A DNA stretch of 64,000 bases from Ruegeria conchae (lineage in GTDB: Bacteria; Pseudomonadota; Alphaproteobacteria; Rhodobacterales; Rhodobacteraceae): the NCBI RefSeq assembly GCF_000192475.1, contig NZ_AEYW01000018.1, positions 124,001 to 188,000 of the forward strand, in the 5' to 3' direction. A model generated the notes under the pieces. That model was not told where the DNA came from. It did no database searches and was given only the letters and a program-made list of their open reading frames with translations. A program made the translations under genes and the position numbers. Shown in pieces: positions 51,271-59,732 of the stretch. Each line of letters opens with the position of its first letter. Within the stretch, counting starts at the first letter, position 1.

Positions 51271-53721
51271 TCAAGAACGCATGTTTGCGCCGTTGGCGTC
51301 GTAGATTGGTCCTGCCAGAACCAGCGCGTCGTAGAAGTTGCCCAGAATTTCCACCTGAAGCGTCGTTCCCGGCAGTGCGAACTCGGCTGCGACGTAACCC
51401 ATCGCCATCGACTTGCCGACATGGTGCGCATAGCCGCCCGAGCTGACGTAGCCGACCGGTTCACCATCTTTCAGGATCGCCTCGTCATGGGCCACGTCGA
51501 TCCCCTCGACGTCGATGGTCATTGTCACCAACTTCTGCGAGACCCCTTCATCGCGGGCTTTCAGCGTTGCTTCTTTGCCGACGAAGTCCTTCTTCCAGTT
51601 GATGAAGACATCCATGCCGGATTCGACAGCGTCGAAGTCGGGACGGTATTCCATCGTCCAGACACCCCAGCCCTTCTCGAGTCGCATCGACAGCAACGCA
51701 CGCGCGCCGTACCAGCGATAGCCCAGATCGGCGCCGGCCTCTTCGATGGCGTCTGCCAGGCGCATCAGGTATTGCGGTTTGCAATAGATTTCGTAGCCCA
51801 ATTCGCCAGAGAAGCTGATCCGGTTGATGATCACCGGCACGCCGCCGACAAAGGTCTGGCGCAGGTCGCGGAACTTGAAGGCTTCGGCTGAAACATCGTC
51901 CCGCGTGATCCGGGCCAGCAGGTCTCGCGATTTCGGGCCAGACAATGCAATGCCGTGCCAGTCGTCTGAAACGTTGGCATAAGAAATGCCAGCAGGCAGG
52001 TCTTTTTCGAACCAGCGGCGGTGTGCCTCTTGCATCGCGCCCGAGCCGAACAGCATAAAGTGATCCTCGGCCAGGCAAGCCACCGTCAGTTCGCCGTAAA
52101 GCTTGCCCTTGGGTGTCAGCATCGGCGTCAGAGCCAGGCGTCCGGGCTTGGGAACAAACCCGGCAAGGATATGGTTCAGGTATTCGCGAACACCCTCGCC
52201 CTTGAACTCATGCTTGGCAAAGTTGGCAATCTCAATGCCACCTACGGCCTCGCGCACGGCCTTGATCTCCCGTCCGACATAATCGTGAGACCGGTTGCGC
52301 TCGAACGAGGGAACCTCGTGCGCATCTTCCGGGCCATCGGCAAACCAGAGTACGTTTTCGAGGCCGAAACCCTGATCCATCACCGCACCTTTGGCGATCA
52401 TGCGATCATAAAGCGCGGTTGTCTTCTGCTTGCGGCCCTTGGGCAGGGTTTCATTCGGGAAGGTCATCACGAACCGGCGTTCGTAGTTTTCCGACGACTT
52501 GATTGTGCCCCAGTCAGGTGTCGCGAACTCACCAAAACGCGCCACGTCCATCGCCCAGACATCGATGGATGGCTCGCCGTCGATCATCCATTCCGCAAGG
52601 GTCAGACCCACGCCGCCGCCTTGACAGAAACCCGCCATGACACCAACAGCCACCCAGTAGTTCGTCATGCCCGGAACAGGGCCGATCAGCGGGTTGCCAT
52701 CAGGGCCAAATGTGAACGGGCCGTTGATCACATCCTTGATCCCGGCATTGGCCATGGCCGGAAGGCGTTGAAATGCGGTTTCCAGACGATCTGCCACGCG
52801 ATCCAGATCCGGCGGCAGCAGTTCATGACCAAAATCCCAGGGCGTTCCGCCGACTTTCCACGGGGTCGCCTGAGCCTCATAGGTGCCCAGCAACATGCCC
52901 TGCCCTTCCCGACGGCAGTACACGTTGGCCTCGAAGTCGATGCCGTGCGGTAGCTGCTGACCGAAGTTCACGACTTCGTCCATGCGCTCGGTGATCAGGT
53001 AGTGGTGCTCCATCGGCTGAACCGGCAGATGAAGGCCCGCCATATGGCCCACCTCACGCGCCCACAGACCGCCGCAGTTCACGACATGTTCTGCATTGAT
53101 CGTGCCTTTGGGGGTGACAATGTCCCAGCTGCCATCGGGGCGCTGTGTCATATCGGTGGCGCCACAGTGGGTGAAATACTGGGCGCCATGCGCCTTGGCC
53201 GCCTTGGCAAAAGCGTAGGTCGTGCCGGACGGGTCCAGATGGCCGTCCTGTGCGTCCCACAGAACCGCGTGATAGTGGTCCGGATCGATCAGCGGATGAC
53301 GCTCGGCCAGCTCCTTGGGCGAGATGAATTCCTGATCCAGCCCCATGTAGCGCGCTTTCGAACGCTCGCCCTTCAGGTAATCATACCATTCCTTGGTCGA
53401 GGCGGCATAAAAGCCACCAGTTTGATGTAGACCAACGGATTGCCCGGACAGTTCTTCGATCTCTTTATAGAGATTGATCGTGTATGATTGCAGGCGCGAG
53501 ATATTCGGATCCGAGCTGATGGTGTGGATACCGCCGGCCGCGTGCCAGGATGAGCCGGATGTCAGCTCGTCACGTTCAAGCAGGACCGCATCCTTCCAAC
53601 CGAACTTGGCCAGGTGGAACAGGATCGAGCAACCAACAACGCCGCCGCCAATAACAACGACTTTGGCGTGCGACGGCAGTTTCTTTCCGCCTGTGGACTC
53701 GTCGGTCTGAATAGTAGGCAT
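51271..53721 (-). CDS. FAD-dependent oxidoreductase/GcvT fusion, dimethylglycine- or sarcosine-dehydrogenase-like
   Basis: 816 residues. The N-terminal FAD domain has Val-Ile-Gly-Gly-Gly-Val-Val-Gly-Cys-Ser and a DAO fold to about 430. The C-terminal half is a GcvT-like tetrahydrofolate-binding domain, with Gly-Tyr-Glu-Ile-Tyr and a final aminomethyltransferase C-terminal barrel. Such fusions oxidatively demethylate dimethylglycine, sarcosine or related N-methyl amines and pass the one-carbon unit to tetrahydrofolate. The MttB-type gene upstream on the same strand suggests a betaine-like substrate chain. Which N-methyl compound is used is not determined. Confidence 0.85.
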   Translation of the reverse strand: MPTIQTDESTGGKKLPSHAKVVVIGGGVVGCSILFHLAKFGWKDAVLLERDELTSGSSWHAAGGIHTISSDPNISRLQSYTINLYKEIEELSGQSVGLHQTGGFYAASTKEWYDYLKGERSKARYMGLDQEFISPKELAERHPLIDPDHYHAVLWDAQDGHLDPSGTTYAFAKAAKAHGAQYFTHCGATDMTQRPDGSWDIVTPKGTINAEHVVNCGGLWAREVGHMAGLHLPVQPMEHHYLITERMDEVVNFGQQLPHGIDFEANVYCRREGQGMLLGTYEAQATPWKVGGTPWDFGHELLPPDLDRVADRLETAFQRLPAMANAGIKDVINGPFTFGPDGNPLIGPVPGMTNYWVAVGVMAGFCQGGGVGLTLAEWMIDGEPSIDVWAMDVARFGEFATPDWGTIKSSENYERRFVMTFPNETLPKGRKQKTTALYDRMIAKGAVMDQGFGLENVLWFADGPEDAHEVPSFERNRSHDYVGREIKAVREAVGGIEIANFAKHEFKGEGVREYLNHILAGFVPKPGRLALTPMLTPKGKLYGELTVACLAEDHFMLFGSGAMQEAHRRWFEKDLPAGISYANVSDDWHGIALSGPKSRDLLARITRDDVSAEAFKFRDLRQTFVGGVPVIINRISFSGELGYEIYCKPQYLMRLADAIEEAGADLGYRWYGARALLSMRLEKGWGVWTMEYRPDFDAVESGMDVFINWKKDFVGKEATLKARDEGVSQKLVTMTIDVEGIDVAHDEAILKDGEPVGYVSSGGYAHHVGKSMAMGYVAAEFALPGTTLQVEILGNFYDALVLAGPIYDANGANMRS

Positions 53722-53893
53722 ATTTCGTTTTTCCTCAGGAATTCAGCTTTCACTCTGACTGCATTTGGGTGCGCGCTCCTCGTTTTGACCCAAAGCATCT
53801 ATCTCGGTGAAAAGGGGTTCACTTCTTTGCAGTGGATTGCTGGTGAGCAGAACGATCCCGGTTGTCGCGACCGTCCTGGCGAACCTGCAAGTG

Positions 53894-55453
53894 TCAGAAA
53901 TCCGTGGCAGCACCGCCCTCGGCCTTGCGCTTGACGACAAAGGCGTCAAGCTCGTCCCTGATCGCCGGGTCCAAGGCCGGGGCCTCATAGGTGGCAAGGC
54001 GGTTTTTCCACTCTGCGTTGGCACGCTCAATCGCAATCGGCGATCCGGCCTCCTGCCAGGTCTCAAAGTTGCGCCAGTCACTCAGGATTGGCGAATAGAA
54101 GGCGTCGCGATAACGCGCCTGGGTGTGTTCAGTGCCAAAGAAGTGACCCGCTGGCCCAACCTCATTGATGGCTTCCAGCGCAAGGTCTTCCGGGCTAGTC
54201 GAAACCGGCTGAAGAAATTCCGTGACCATCTGCAGCAAGTCGATGTCAAGCATCACCTTCTCATACGAGCAGCACAGCCCTCCTTCGAGCCACCCTGCCC
54301 CGTGCATGAGCATGTTGGCGCCGCCATTGATCGCACCCCAAAGCGAGAAGACCGCCTCATACGCCGCTTGCGAGTCAACCGTATTGGCCGCGCACACATT
54401 CGAAGAGCGATACGGAATGCCGTAGCGCCGCGCCAGCTGTCCACCGATATGCTGCGCCTTCATGTATTCCGGTGTGCCAAATGCTGGCGAGCCGGTCTTC
54501 ATATCCACGTTGGACGTGAAGCCGCCATACATCACCGGCGCACCTGGCCGCACAATTTGGGTAAAGGCCACACCCGCCAGAGCTTCGGCGTTTTGCAGCG
54601 TGACGGCACCCGCAATCGTAACGGGCGCCATCGCCCCTGCCAGCGTGAAGGGTGTGATCACAACAGGCTGGCCCATCTCGGACAACGCCATCACGCCCTG
54701 CATCATCGGAATATCGAGCTGGAGAGGAGAGTTCGTGTTGATGATCGAGAACATACAGGCCTGATCACGCATCTGGTCGTGCGTCAGACCATGGGCAATC
54801 CGCGTCATCTCGATTGCATCGGAGACACGCTCCTCACCAAGTGAGTAGATGCAATAGGCCTTATCGGTAAGCGCGATGTAATCCTGAATACAGTCAAGAT
54901 GGCGGATAGATGCGTGAATATCGACAGGCTCCACCGGATACCCACCCGTCACGTTTAGAACGTTGTGCATCTGGGCCAATCGGAGGAAGTTGCGAAAATC
55001 TTCCTGATTGCCTGCGCGCCGGCCCCGATCCGTATCCGAACAATTCGGCGCGCTTGCCATCATGTTGAATACAATGTTGTTTCCGCCCATGGTCACGTTG
55101 TGCTGGGCGTTTCGCGCGTGGAGCGTGAATTCAGACGGCACGCTTGCAATGGCTTCGTTGATCAGATCAGGATCGAAGCGCACACGTTCTTCACCGTCCC
55201 GGACATCAGCCCCCGCTTTTTTCATCGCTGCACGCGCGTCGTCATGCAAGACATCCAGGCCGGTTTCTGAAAGCAGTTTCAGGGATGCCTGGTGAATGTG
55301 TTCAACCTGATCATCCGAAATCAGCTCAACGGCAGGATAGGAACGCTTAAGCTGCGCGAACGGGCGCTGCACGATTGCCGGGGCTGGTACCCCGCCATCA
55401 CGGCGACGCCCACGGCGCCCGCGCGCTTTCTGGGCCAGTTGTTCAGTTGTCAT
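53894..55453 (-). CDS. trimethylamine methyltransferase family protein (MttB superfamily, non-pyrrolysine)
   Basis: 519 residues with a basic N-terminal stretch (Gly-Arg-Arg-Gly-Arg-Arg-Arg) and the MttB TIM barrel, including Gly-Ala-Pro-Val-Met-Tyr-Gly-Gly and Gly-Ala-Gly-Trp-Leu-Glu-Gly-Gly. The frame has no in-frame amber codon, so it is a non-pyrrolysine member such as glycine-betaine or proline-betaine methyltransferases. These transfer a methyl group to a corrinoid protein; no corrinoid-protein gene is in the window. It is 172 bp upstream of the dimethylglycine-dehydrogenase-like gene and may supply its substrate. Confidence 0.85.
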   Translation of the reverse strand: MTTEQLAQKARGRRGRRRDGGVPAPAIVQRPFAQLKRSYPAVELISDDQVEHIHQASLKLLSETGLDVLHDDARAAMKKAGADVRDGEERVRFDPDLINEAIASVPSEFTLHARNAQHNVTMGGNNIVFNMMASAPNCSDTDRGRRAGNQEDFRNFLRLAQMHNVLNVTGGYPVEPVDIHASIRHLDCIQDYIALTDKAYCIYSLGEERVSDAIEMTRIAHGLTHDQMRDQACMFSIINTNSPLQLDIPMMQGVMALSEMGQPVVITPFTLAGAMAPVTIAGAVTLQNAEALAGVAFTQIVRPGAPVMYGGFTSNVDMKTGSPAFGTPEYMKAQHIGGQLARRYGIPYRSSNVCAANTVDSQAAYEAVFSLWGAINGGANMLMHGAGWLEGGLCCSYEKVMLDIDLLQMVTEFLQPVSTSPEDLALEAINEVGPAGHFFGTEHTQARYRDAFYSPILSDWRNFETWQEAGSPIAIERANAEWKNRLATYEAPALDPAIRDELDAFVVKRKAEGGAATDF

Positions 55454-55645
55454 CCGATAGTACCTTCATTGCCGGAGTTAAGCCTGAGAACGAGTGGATT
55501 GGGCGTTACGCCTCAAGTCATTTGCTGCTTACGGCGGCAGGCAAAGAAACCTGACCGCGATTCGTCGCTCAATCCTGCGTGGGCCCGCGAACGGAAAAGT
55601 CCGCTATTACTTGGAGGTACCAGTCGCTGTTTCATTTTTAATTTT

Positions 55646-55676
55646 CCAATATGCCGCACGAGATGCGGTATATTGG
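55646..55676. promoter_or_regulatory. 31-bp palindrome upstream of the MttB-type gene
   Basis: CCAATATGCCGCA, 5 nt, TGCGGTATATTGG: 13-bp arms with one mismatch. It lies between the XRE-cupin regulator's stop and the MttB-type start, about 190 bp before the latter. No T-run follows on either strand, so an operator is more likely than a terminator. The neighbouring XRE-cupin protein is a candidate ligand. Confidence 0.6.
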
Positions 55677-55716
55677 ATAAATACCATATTTCAGTCAATA
55701 GGTTTTATAGGCCCTC

Positions 55717-56310
55717 TCAGACTGACGCTGTAGGTTCCTGATATTGAGTCGGCTGAGCCACAAGAAGGATGGCCTCCGTTTCTCCATCCGCCTCGTTGTT
55801 AATGCGATGATTGCAGTCACTGCGGTATCGCAATGTATCGCCCGCCTCAGCCCGAACAGTTCGTCCAGCGACCGTTACCGACAGTGAGCCGGACAGGCAG
55901 GTCAGGTGCTCGAAGGTTCCAGGCGCATGGGGCTTTGAATCAAGCTCTGCTCCGACCTTCATGAGAAGCCTGTGCCACTCTACGGGAAGAACAGTGCGTC
56001 GCGGGCTCAGCATATAAATCTCGCATTTACCGTCCGCACTTCGCTGCATCGGCGTGGAATAGTGATGAAGATGCTCGATTGGATCCTCGCCACCAGGCGT
56101 GCCCTCAAGCAAGCTAAGGTCAACGCCAAGTGCCTGAGAAAGGGCCCAGACTATGGAAAAGGTCGGGTTGGTGGCACCCCTCTCAATGGCGGATAGCATC
56201 GATCGGGACACCCCTGTACGCTCAGAGAGTCGCTCAAGGGTCAGGCCCAGCGATTTCCTGGCTTCCTTCATAATTTTCCCGATTTCAGGTGTAGGTAAAG
56301 GTGTGTTCAT
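55717..56310 (-). CDS. XRE-family regulator with C-terminal cupin
   Basis: 197 residues. The helix-turn-helix covers about 10-60 (Leu-Thr-Leu-Glu-Arg-Leu-Ser-Glu-Arg-Thr-Gly-Val-Ser-Arg-Ser-Met-Leu-Ser). The cupin is at about 105-185, with Ala-Pro-Gly-Thr-Phe-Glu-His and Gly-Asp-Thr-Leu-Arg-Tyr-Arg. Such proteins sense small molecules, often amino acids or amines. It is divergent from the threonine synthase gene, with a repeated TCCAC-type box in between, and convergent in setting with the palindrome upstream of the MttB-type gene. It is not the missing half of the broken regulator at 7222-7603. Confidence 0.85.
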   Translation of the reverse strand: MNTPLPTPEIGKIMKEARKSLGLTLERLSERTGVSRSMLSAIERGATNPTFSIVWALSQALGVDLSLLEGTPGGEDPIEHLHHYSTPMQRSADGKCEIYMLSPRRTVLPVEWHRLLMKVGAELDSKPHAPGTFEHLTCLSGSLSVTVAGRTVRAEAGDTLRYRSDCNHRINNEADGETEAILLVAQPTQYQEPTASV

Positions 56311-56318
56311 TCCGTAAT

Positions 56319-56379
56319 TCCACTATATTAGATTTTTGTTTACGAACGATAGAGGTCTTGCTAAATCCACAATATTAGA
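56319..56379. promoter_or_regulatory. direct repeat boxes between the XRE-cupin and threonine synthase genes
   Basis: TCCACTATATTAGA (56319-56332) and TCCACAATATTAGA (56366-56379) differ at one base, are 47 bp apart start to start and lie in the divergent intergenic region. They are candidate binding sites for the XRE-cupin protein controlling itself and the threonine synthase gene. Confidence 0.5.
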
Positions 56380-56395
56380 AATCTTGGAAAATGCC

Positions 56396-57793
56396 ATGCT
56401 CTACTCAAGTACTCGCGGGAACGCACCCGCTCGATCTCTCCGAGAGTTGCTAAGCCGTGGAACTGCCGAAGATGGCGGTCTTTACGTGCCTGAGGCCTGG
56501 CCCGAACTTACATCCAGCGAATTGGCCACGCTGAGCGGGCGGGCCTACGACCAGATTGCATCGGATGTTCTGGCACTGTTTGGCGGAGCAGAGTGGCAAC
56601 AGTGCGACTTCACCACAGGCATAAGAAAAGCGCTGGCCGGTTTCGAACGCAATGATGGCCCACCTCTGTCTCGCCTGGATGACCAGATGTGGAGCATGGA
56701 GCTTTTCCATGGCCCCACGCTCGCTTTCAAGGATTACGCCCTCGCCCCTTTGGCGGAAGCGATCGATCGGGAACTCACAATCACTGACAAGCGCGCGACC
56801 GTACTCTGCGCAACGTCGGGAGATACTGGCGCAGCCACCGCAAATGCCTTTGCGGGACGTTCGCGAGCCAATGCAGTAATTCTGTTTCCGGAGGGCCGCG
56901 TCTCTGATGTTCAACGCAAGCAGATGACCTGCCTGGGAGCCGCAAACGTTCAGGCAATTTCCGTTCGAGGCGACTTTGATGACTGCCAATGCCTAGTCAA
57001 AAACCTGTATCAAAGCGAAGCTGCCAAAGAATATAGCTATACGGCTGTGAATTCGATCAACCTGGCCCGGATCCTCCTTCAGGCGTCCTACTACATTTAC
57101 GCTTCGGTCAAAATCCACAACGATTGCGGCCAACCCGTGAACTTTGCTGTCCCCAGCGGGAATTTTGGGAATGTCTTTGCGGGCTATATCGCGAAGCAAA
57201 TGGGCGCTCCCATTGGGAAGTTGATCGTCACATCGAACGAAAATGATGTCCTCCCCCGGCTTTTCGAGACTGGTATGATGTCGAAGGCAGAGACAATACC
57301 GACGATCTCACCGAGCATGGATATTCAGGTTTCCAGCAACTTTGAGCGTATGCTGTGGATCCTGAAAGGACGCGACGGGAACGCAACGCGCGACATGCAA
57401 AAGCAGCTCGCTGAGAAGTCTATTTACGAACTTTCGCAATCCCAGCATTCAAGACTGACCAAAGACTTCGATGCGATGAAGTGCGGCAAAGATGATGCCT
57501 TAAACACCATGCGCCAGATCCATAAGCAGTTCGGCAAGATCATTTGCCCACATTCGGCAACCGGCTACTTCGCGGCGGATCAGCTGAGGGCAACGCTTAA
57601 CGGACCCATTGTTGTCGCTGAAACAGCTCATCCCGCAAAATTCCCGACGGCAGTTGAAGAAGCGCTTGGAACACTTCCAGAAACTCCGGTGCGGCTGGAA
57701 GACTTATTTGCCCGCGAAGAGGAGTTCACAACCGTCGATCCGACGGTTGAAGCGGTGCTAAGTGTGATCGATGGAATATTCGGAACGCCATGA
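56396..57793 (+). CDS. thrC: threonine synthase
   Basis: 465 residues from the ATG at 56396, which gives the family's usual N-terminus (Ser-Thr-Arg-Gly); an upstream in-frame start at 56336 would add a non-conserved extension. The PLP lysine is in Ala-Phe-Lys-Asp-Tyr-Ala. Thr-Ser-Gly-Asp-Thr-Gly-Ala-Ala and Pro-Ser-Gly-Asn-Phe-Gly-Asn are the phosphate-binding and conserved loops. It converts phosphohomoserine to threonine. No other threonine-pathway gene is near. Its stop overlaps the next ATG as ATGA. A specialised paralogue acting on a related phosphorylated substrate cannot be excluded. Confidence 0.88.
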   Translation: MLYSSTRGNAPARSLRELLSRGTAEDGGLYVPEAWPELTSSELATLSGRAYDQIASDVLALFGGAEWQQCDFTTGIRKALAGFERNDGPPLSRLDDQMWSMELFHGPTLAFKDYALAPLAEAIDRELTITDKRATVLCATSGDTGAATANAFAGRSRANAVILFPEGRVSDVQRKQMTCLGAANVQAISVRGDFDDCQCLVKNLYQSEAAKEYSYTAVNSINLARILLQASYYIYASVKIHNDCGQPVNFAVPSGNFGNVFAGYIAKQMGAPIGKLIVTSNENDVLPRLFETGMMSKAETIPTISPSMDIQVSSNFERMLWILKGRDGNATRDMQKQLAEKSIYELSQSQHSRLTKDFDAMKCGKDDALNTMRQIHKQFGKIICPHSATGYFAADQLRATLNGPIVVAETAHPAKFPTAVEEALGTLPETPVRLEDLFAREEEFTTVDPTVEAVLSVIDGIFGTP

Positions 57794-58578
57794 AGCTGAC
57801 GTGCTTAACCCCGGAAGTTCAATCTCTTCTGAGTGAACCGCGTGACATCCTTCTGATCGGGATGTCGGGAATTGGAAAGACGCTTCTTTCGAGCTTTTTG
57901 AACCAATCCGGGGCGTGGCGCTATGTGTCGATAGACGCCCAAATCCAAGGGCAGTATTTGCGCAAGCAGATACTTGACGCATTCAATGCCGAGGTCAGCA
58001 AGGGAGCTATGCTGTCCAGGCTGCAGGAACTGGGCATTCTCAACTTGGGCGACGAATTGTGCAAGGACACGCTTGCGCCATTGACTTCCTATTTGGGGAT
58101 GCCTGGAGACCCAGACAGAGGCGGGATTGAATTCAACGAATATGTGAAACGGCAGAACTTTCATAGGCAGGCTGAACTCACCGCAGTCGAAGGCCTTCTT
58201 AGCCTGGAATCCGATCAGCCAGTTCTGGCTGATTCAAGCGGGTCGTTCTGCGAATTGTTTGCGGCTGGTGATCCCACATTTTCTGCTTTGAAAGAAAGGT
58301 TCCTCATCGTTTCGCTTAGGGAGAGCGATGAACTCGTCCAGAACCTGATAGTCAGGTACGTTGAGAACCCAAAACCAATTTACTATCCTCCAGACCTGCT
58401 TTCTGAATATTGGAGTGAGTATTCAGAAATGGCCGGAGACCGAGACAGTGATATCGATCCAACGATGTTCGCGCTTTGGTCGTATCAGAAGCTAATTTCG
58501 GTCAGGCGAGATAAATTTGCGGCACTAGCTAGGCAGAGCGACATATCTATTAGTGCCGCAGATTTGCGATACGCCTGA
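57790..58578 (+). CDS. uncharacterised P-loop protein coupled to threonine synthase
   Basis: 262 residues. Near the N-terminus a Walker A, Gly-Met-Ser-Gly-Ile-Gly-Lys-Thr (about 24-31), follows a beta strand (Ile-Leu-Leu-Ile), as in small-molecule kinases of the shikimate-kinase type. A clear Walker B is not seen and the C-terminal half is unfamiliar. The ATGA overlap with thrC argues for a joint function. A kinase preparing or modifying the threonine synthase substrate is a tempting inference, but homoserine kinases belong to other folds. Confidence 0.65.
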   Translation: MKLTCLTPEVQSLLSEPRDILLIGMSGIGKTLLSSFLNQSGAWRYVSIDAQIQGQYLRKQILDAFNAEVSKGAMLSRLQELGILNLGDELCKDTLAPLTSYLGMPGDPDRGGIEFNEYVKRQNFHRQAELTAVEGLLSLESDQPVLADSSGSFCELFAAGDPTFSALKERFLIVSLRESDELVQNLIVRYVENPKPIYYPPDLLSEYWSEYSEMAGDRDSDIDPTMFALWSYQKLISVRRDKFAALARQSDISISAADLRYA

Positions 58579-58722
58579 GTCTTCATCGACCAACGCGCCA
58601 GGCCATGTTGAGAACGATTATTCTTCGAACACTATTATGTCTTGCGTCAAGTTGACCTCCATCACAGATACCAGCTTGTTTCATGTCGGAAAGTAGATGT
58701 GAGCCCCTTTTGTGAACACGGC

Positions 58723-59652
58723 CTAGTCGGAAACAACTTCTATCAGTTGATTGATTAGCCAGATGTGTAGAGGACTATTGGCGTCTCGAATATGACGAAC
58801 TGCATGGAGTTTGAATATTCCCCCTGCGATCGGTAGGGGTCGGTGGGATATATCGAACCTCCGAATGTTGTTATTTGCGGCCCGCTTAGGCAATGTCATC
58901 ACAAGGTCGGAGCTTTCCACAATCGATAGAGCGGAAAAAAGTGAAGGCACAATCGTCTGAATGTTTCTTCTAAGCCCTTGAAGTTGCAGAGCTTGGTCGA
59001 CCAAGTTTCTAGTAGGACCATGCGGTGAAATGAGCAGGTGGTTCGCCCTGGCTATTCGTTCAAATGTCAAATCTTCCTCCAAAAGAGGATGACCATTGCG
59101 ACCTACCAGCACGTAATCTTCTGAAAAGAGCTCTTCTGAAACAAAGTGATTTTCACTTTTTGCCGGAAAGTCGAAATATCCTATCGCGAGATCAATGCGC
59201 CCCTGCGTCAGGGCCTCAAGAGCTTCGTCGTTGAATAATGAAAATGCGTGGATATTGATGCCCGGACTCACCTTGCGCAGCTTCGCAACCAGCGGCGGAA
59301 TTACCCCGGTAAGCTCGTAGTCAAATGCACCTATCTTCAAGTCGGTGGAAGTAGAACTCGGTTCGAATTCATCGGCACCTTCTAATGTTTGTGAAATGAG
59401 TCGAACAATTCTGCGAACTTTCGGTTCCAATTCGTGCGCTAAAGCAGTTGGTTCTAGCCCATGCGCGCGCCTTAGAAACAGCGGGTCATCATAGAGTTTT
59501 CGAAGACGCTTTAAGGCATGGCTGACGGCAGGTTGGGTCAGCCCCATCTCGCGCGCGACGGCTGTGGCCTGCCTGTGGCGCATGGCCCCGAGAAACACCA
59601 GGAGTATGGTGGTGTCGACAAGTCTGAGATCAATTTGATTTATATCACTCAT
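58723..59652 (-). CDS. LysR-family transcriptional regulator
   Basis: 309 residues. The N-terminal winged helix has Arg-Gln-Ala-Thr-Ala-Val-Ala-Arg-Glu-Met-Gly-Leu-Thr-Gln-Pro-Ala-Val-Ser-His-Ala-Leu, then a linker helix and a two-lobed effector domain. It is closest in style to NodD/LeuO-like members with Pro-Leu-Phe-Leu-Arg. It is divergent from an ABC importer operon with a palindrome at the shared start region, so it probably activates that operon in response to the imported compound. Confidence 0.9.
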   Translation of the reverse strand: MSDINQIDLRLVDTTILLVFLGAMRHRQATAVAREMGLTQPAVSHALKRLRKLYDDPLFLRRAHGLEPTALAHELEPKVRRIVRLISQTLEGADEFEPSSTSTDLKIGAFDYELTGVIPPLVAKLRKVSPGINIHAFSLFNDEALEALTQGRIDLAIGYFDFPAKSENHFVSEELFSEDYVLVGRNGHPLLEEDLTFERIARANHLLISPHGPTRNLVDQALQLQGLRRNIQTIVPSLFSALSIVESSDLVMTLPKRAANNNIRRFDISHRPLPIAGGIFKLHAVRHIRDANSPLHIWLINQLIEVVSD

Positions 59653-59654
59653 AG

Positions 59655-59666
59655 AATGAATTCATT
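59655..59666. promoter_or_regulatory. 12-bp perfect palindrome in the LysR/ABC intergenic region
   Basis: AATGAATTCATT immediately precedes the lysR start codon on the minus strand, about 65 bp before the ABC ATPase gene. This is a place typical of LysR autoregulatory sites, although short AT-rich dyads also arise by chance. Confidence 0.4.
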
Positions 59667-59732
59667 ATTGTGAAAGTGGCTGACCGTCTAGCCTTATCTC
59701 AATCGTATGCAAGGCGATTCCGGGAGGGATAG

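Noticed and set aside
53894-55453. Pyrrolysine-containing trimethylamine methyltransferase
   Set aside because: The gene reads through without any in-frame amber codon, so it belongs to the non-pyrrolysine branch.
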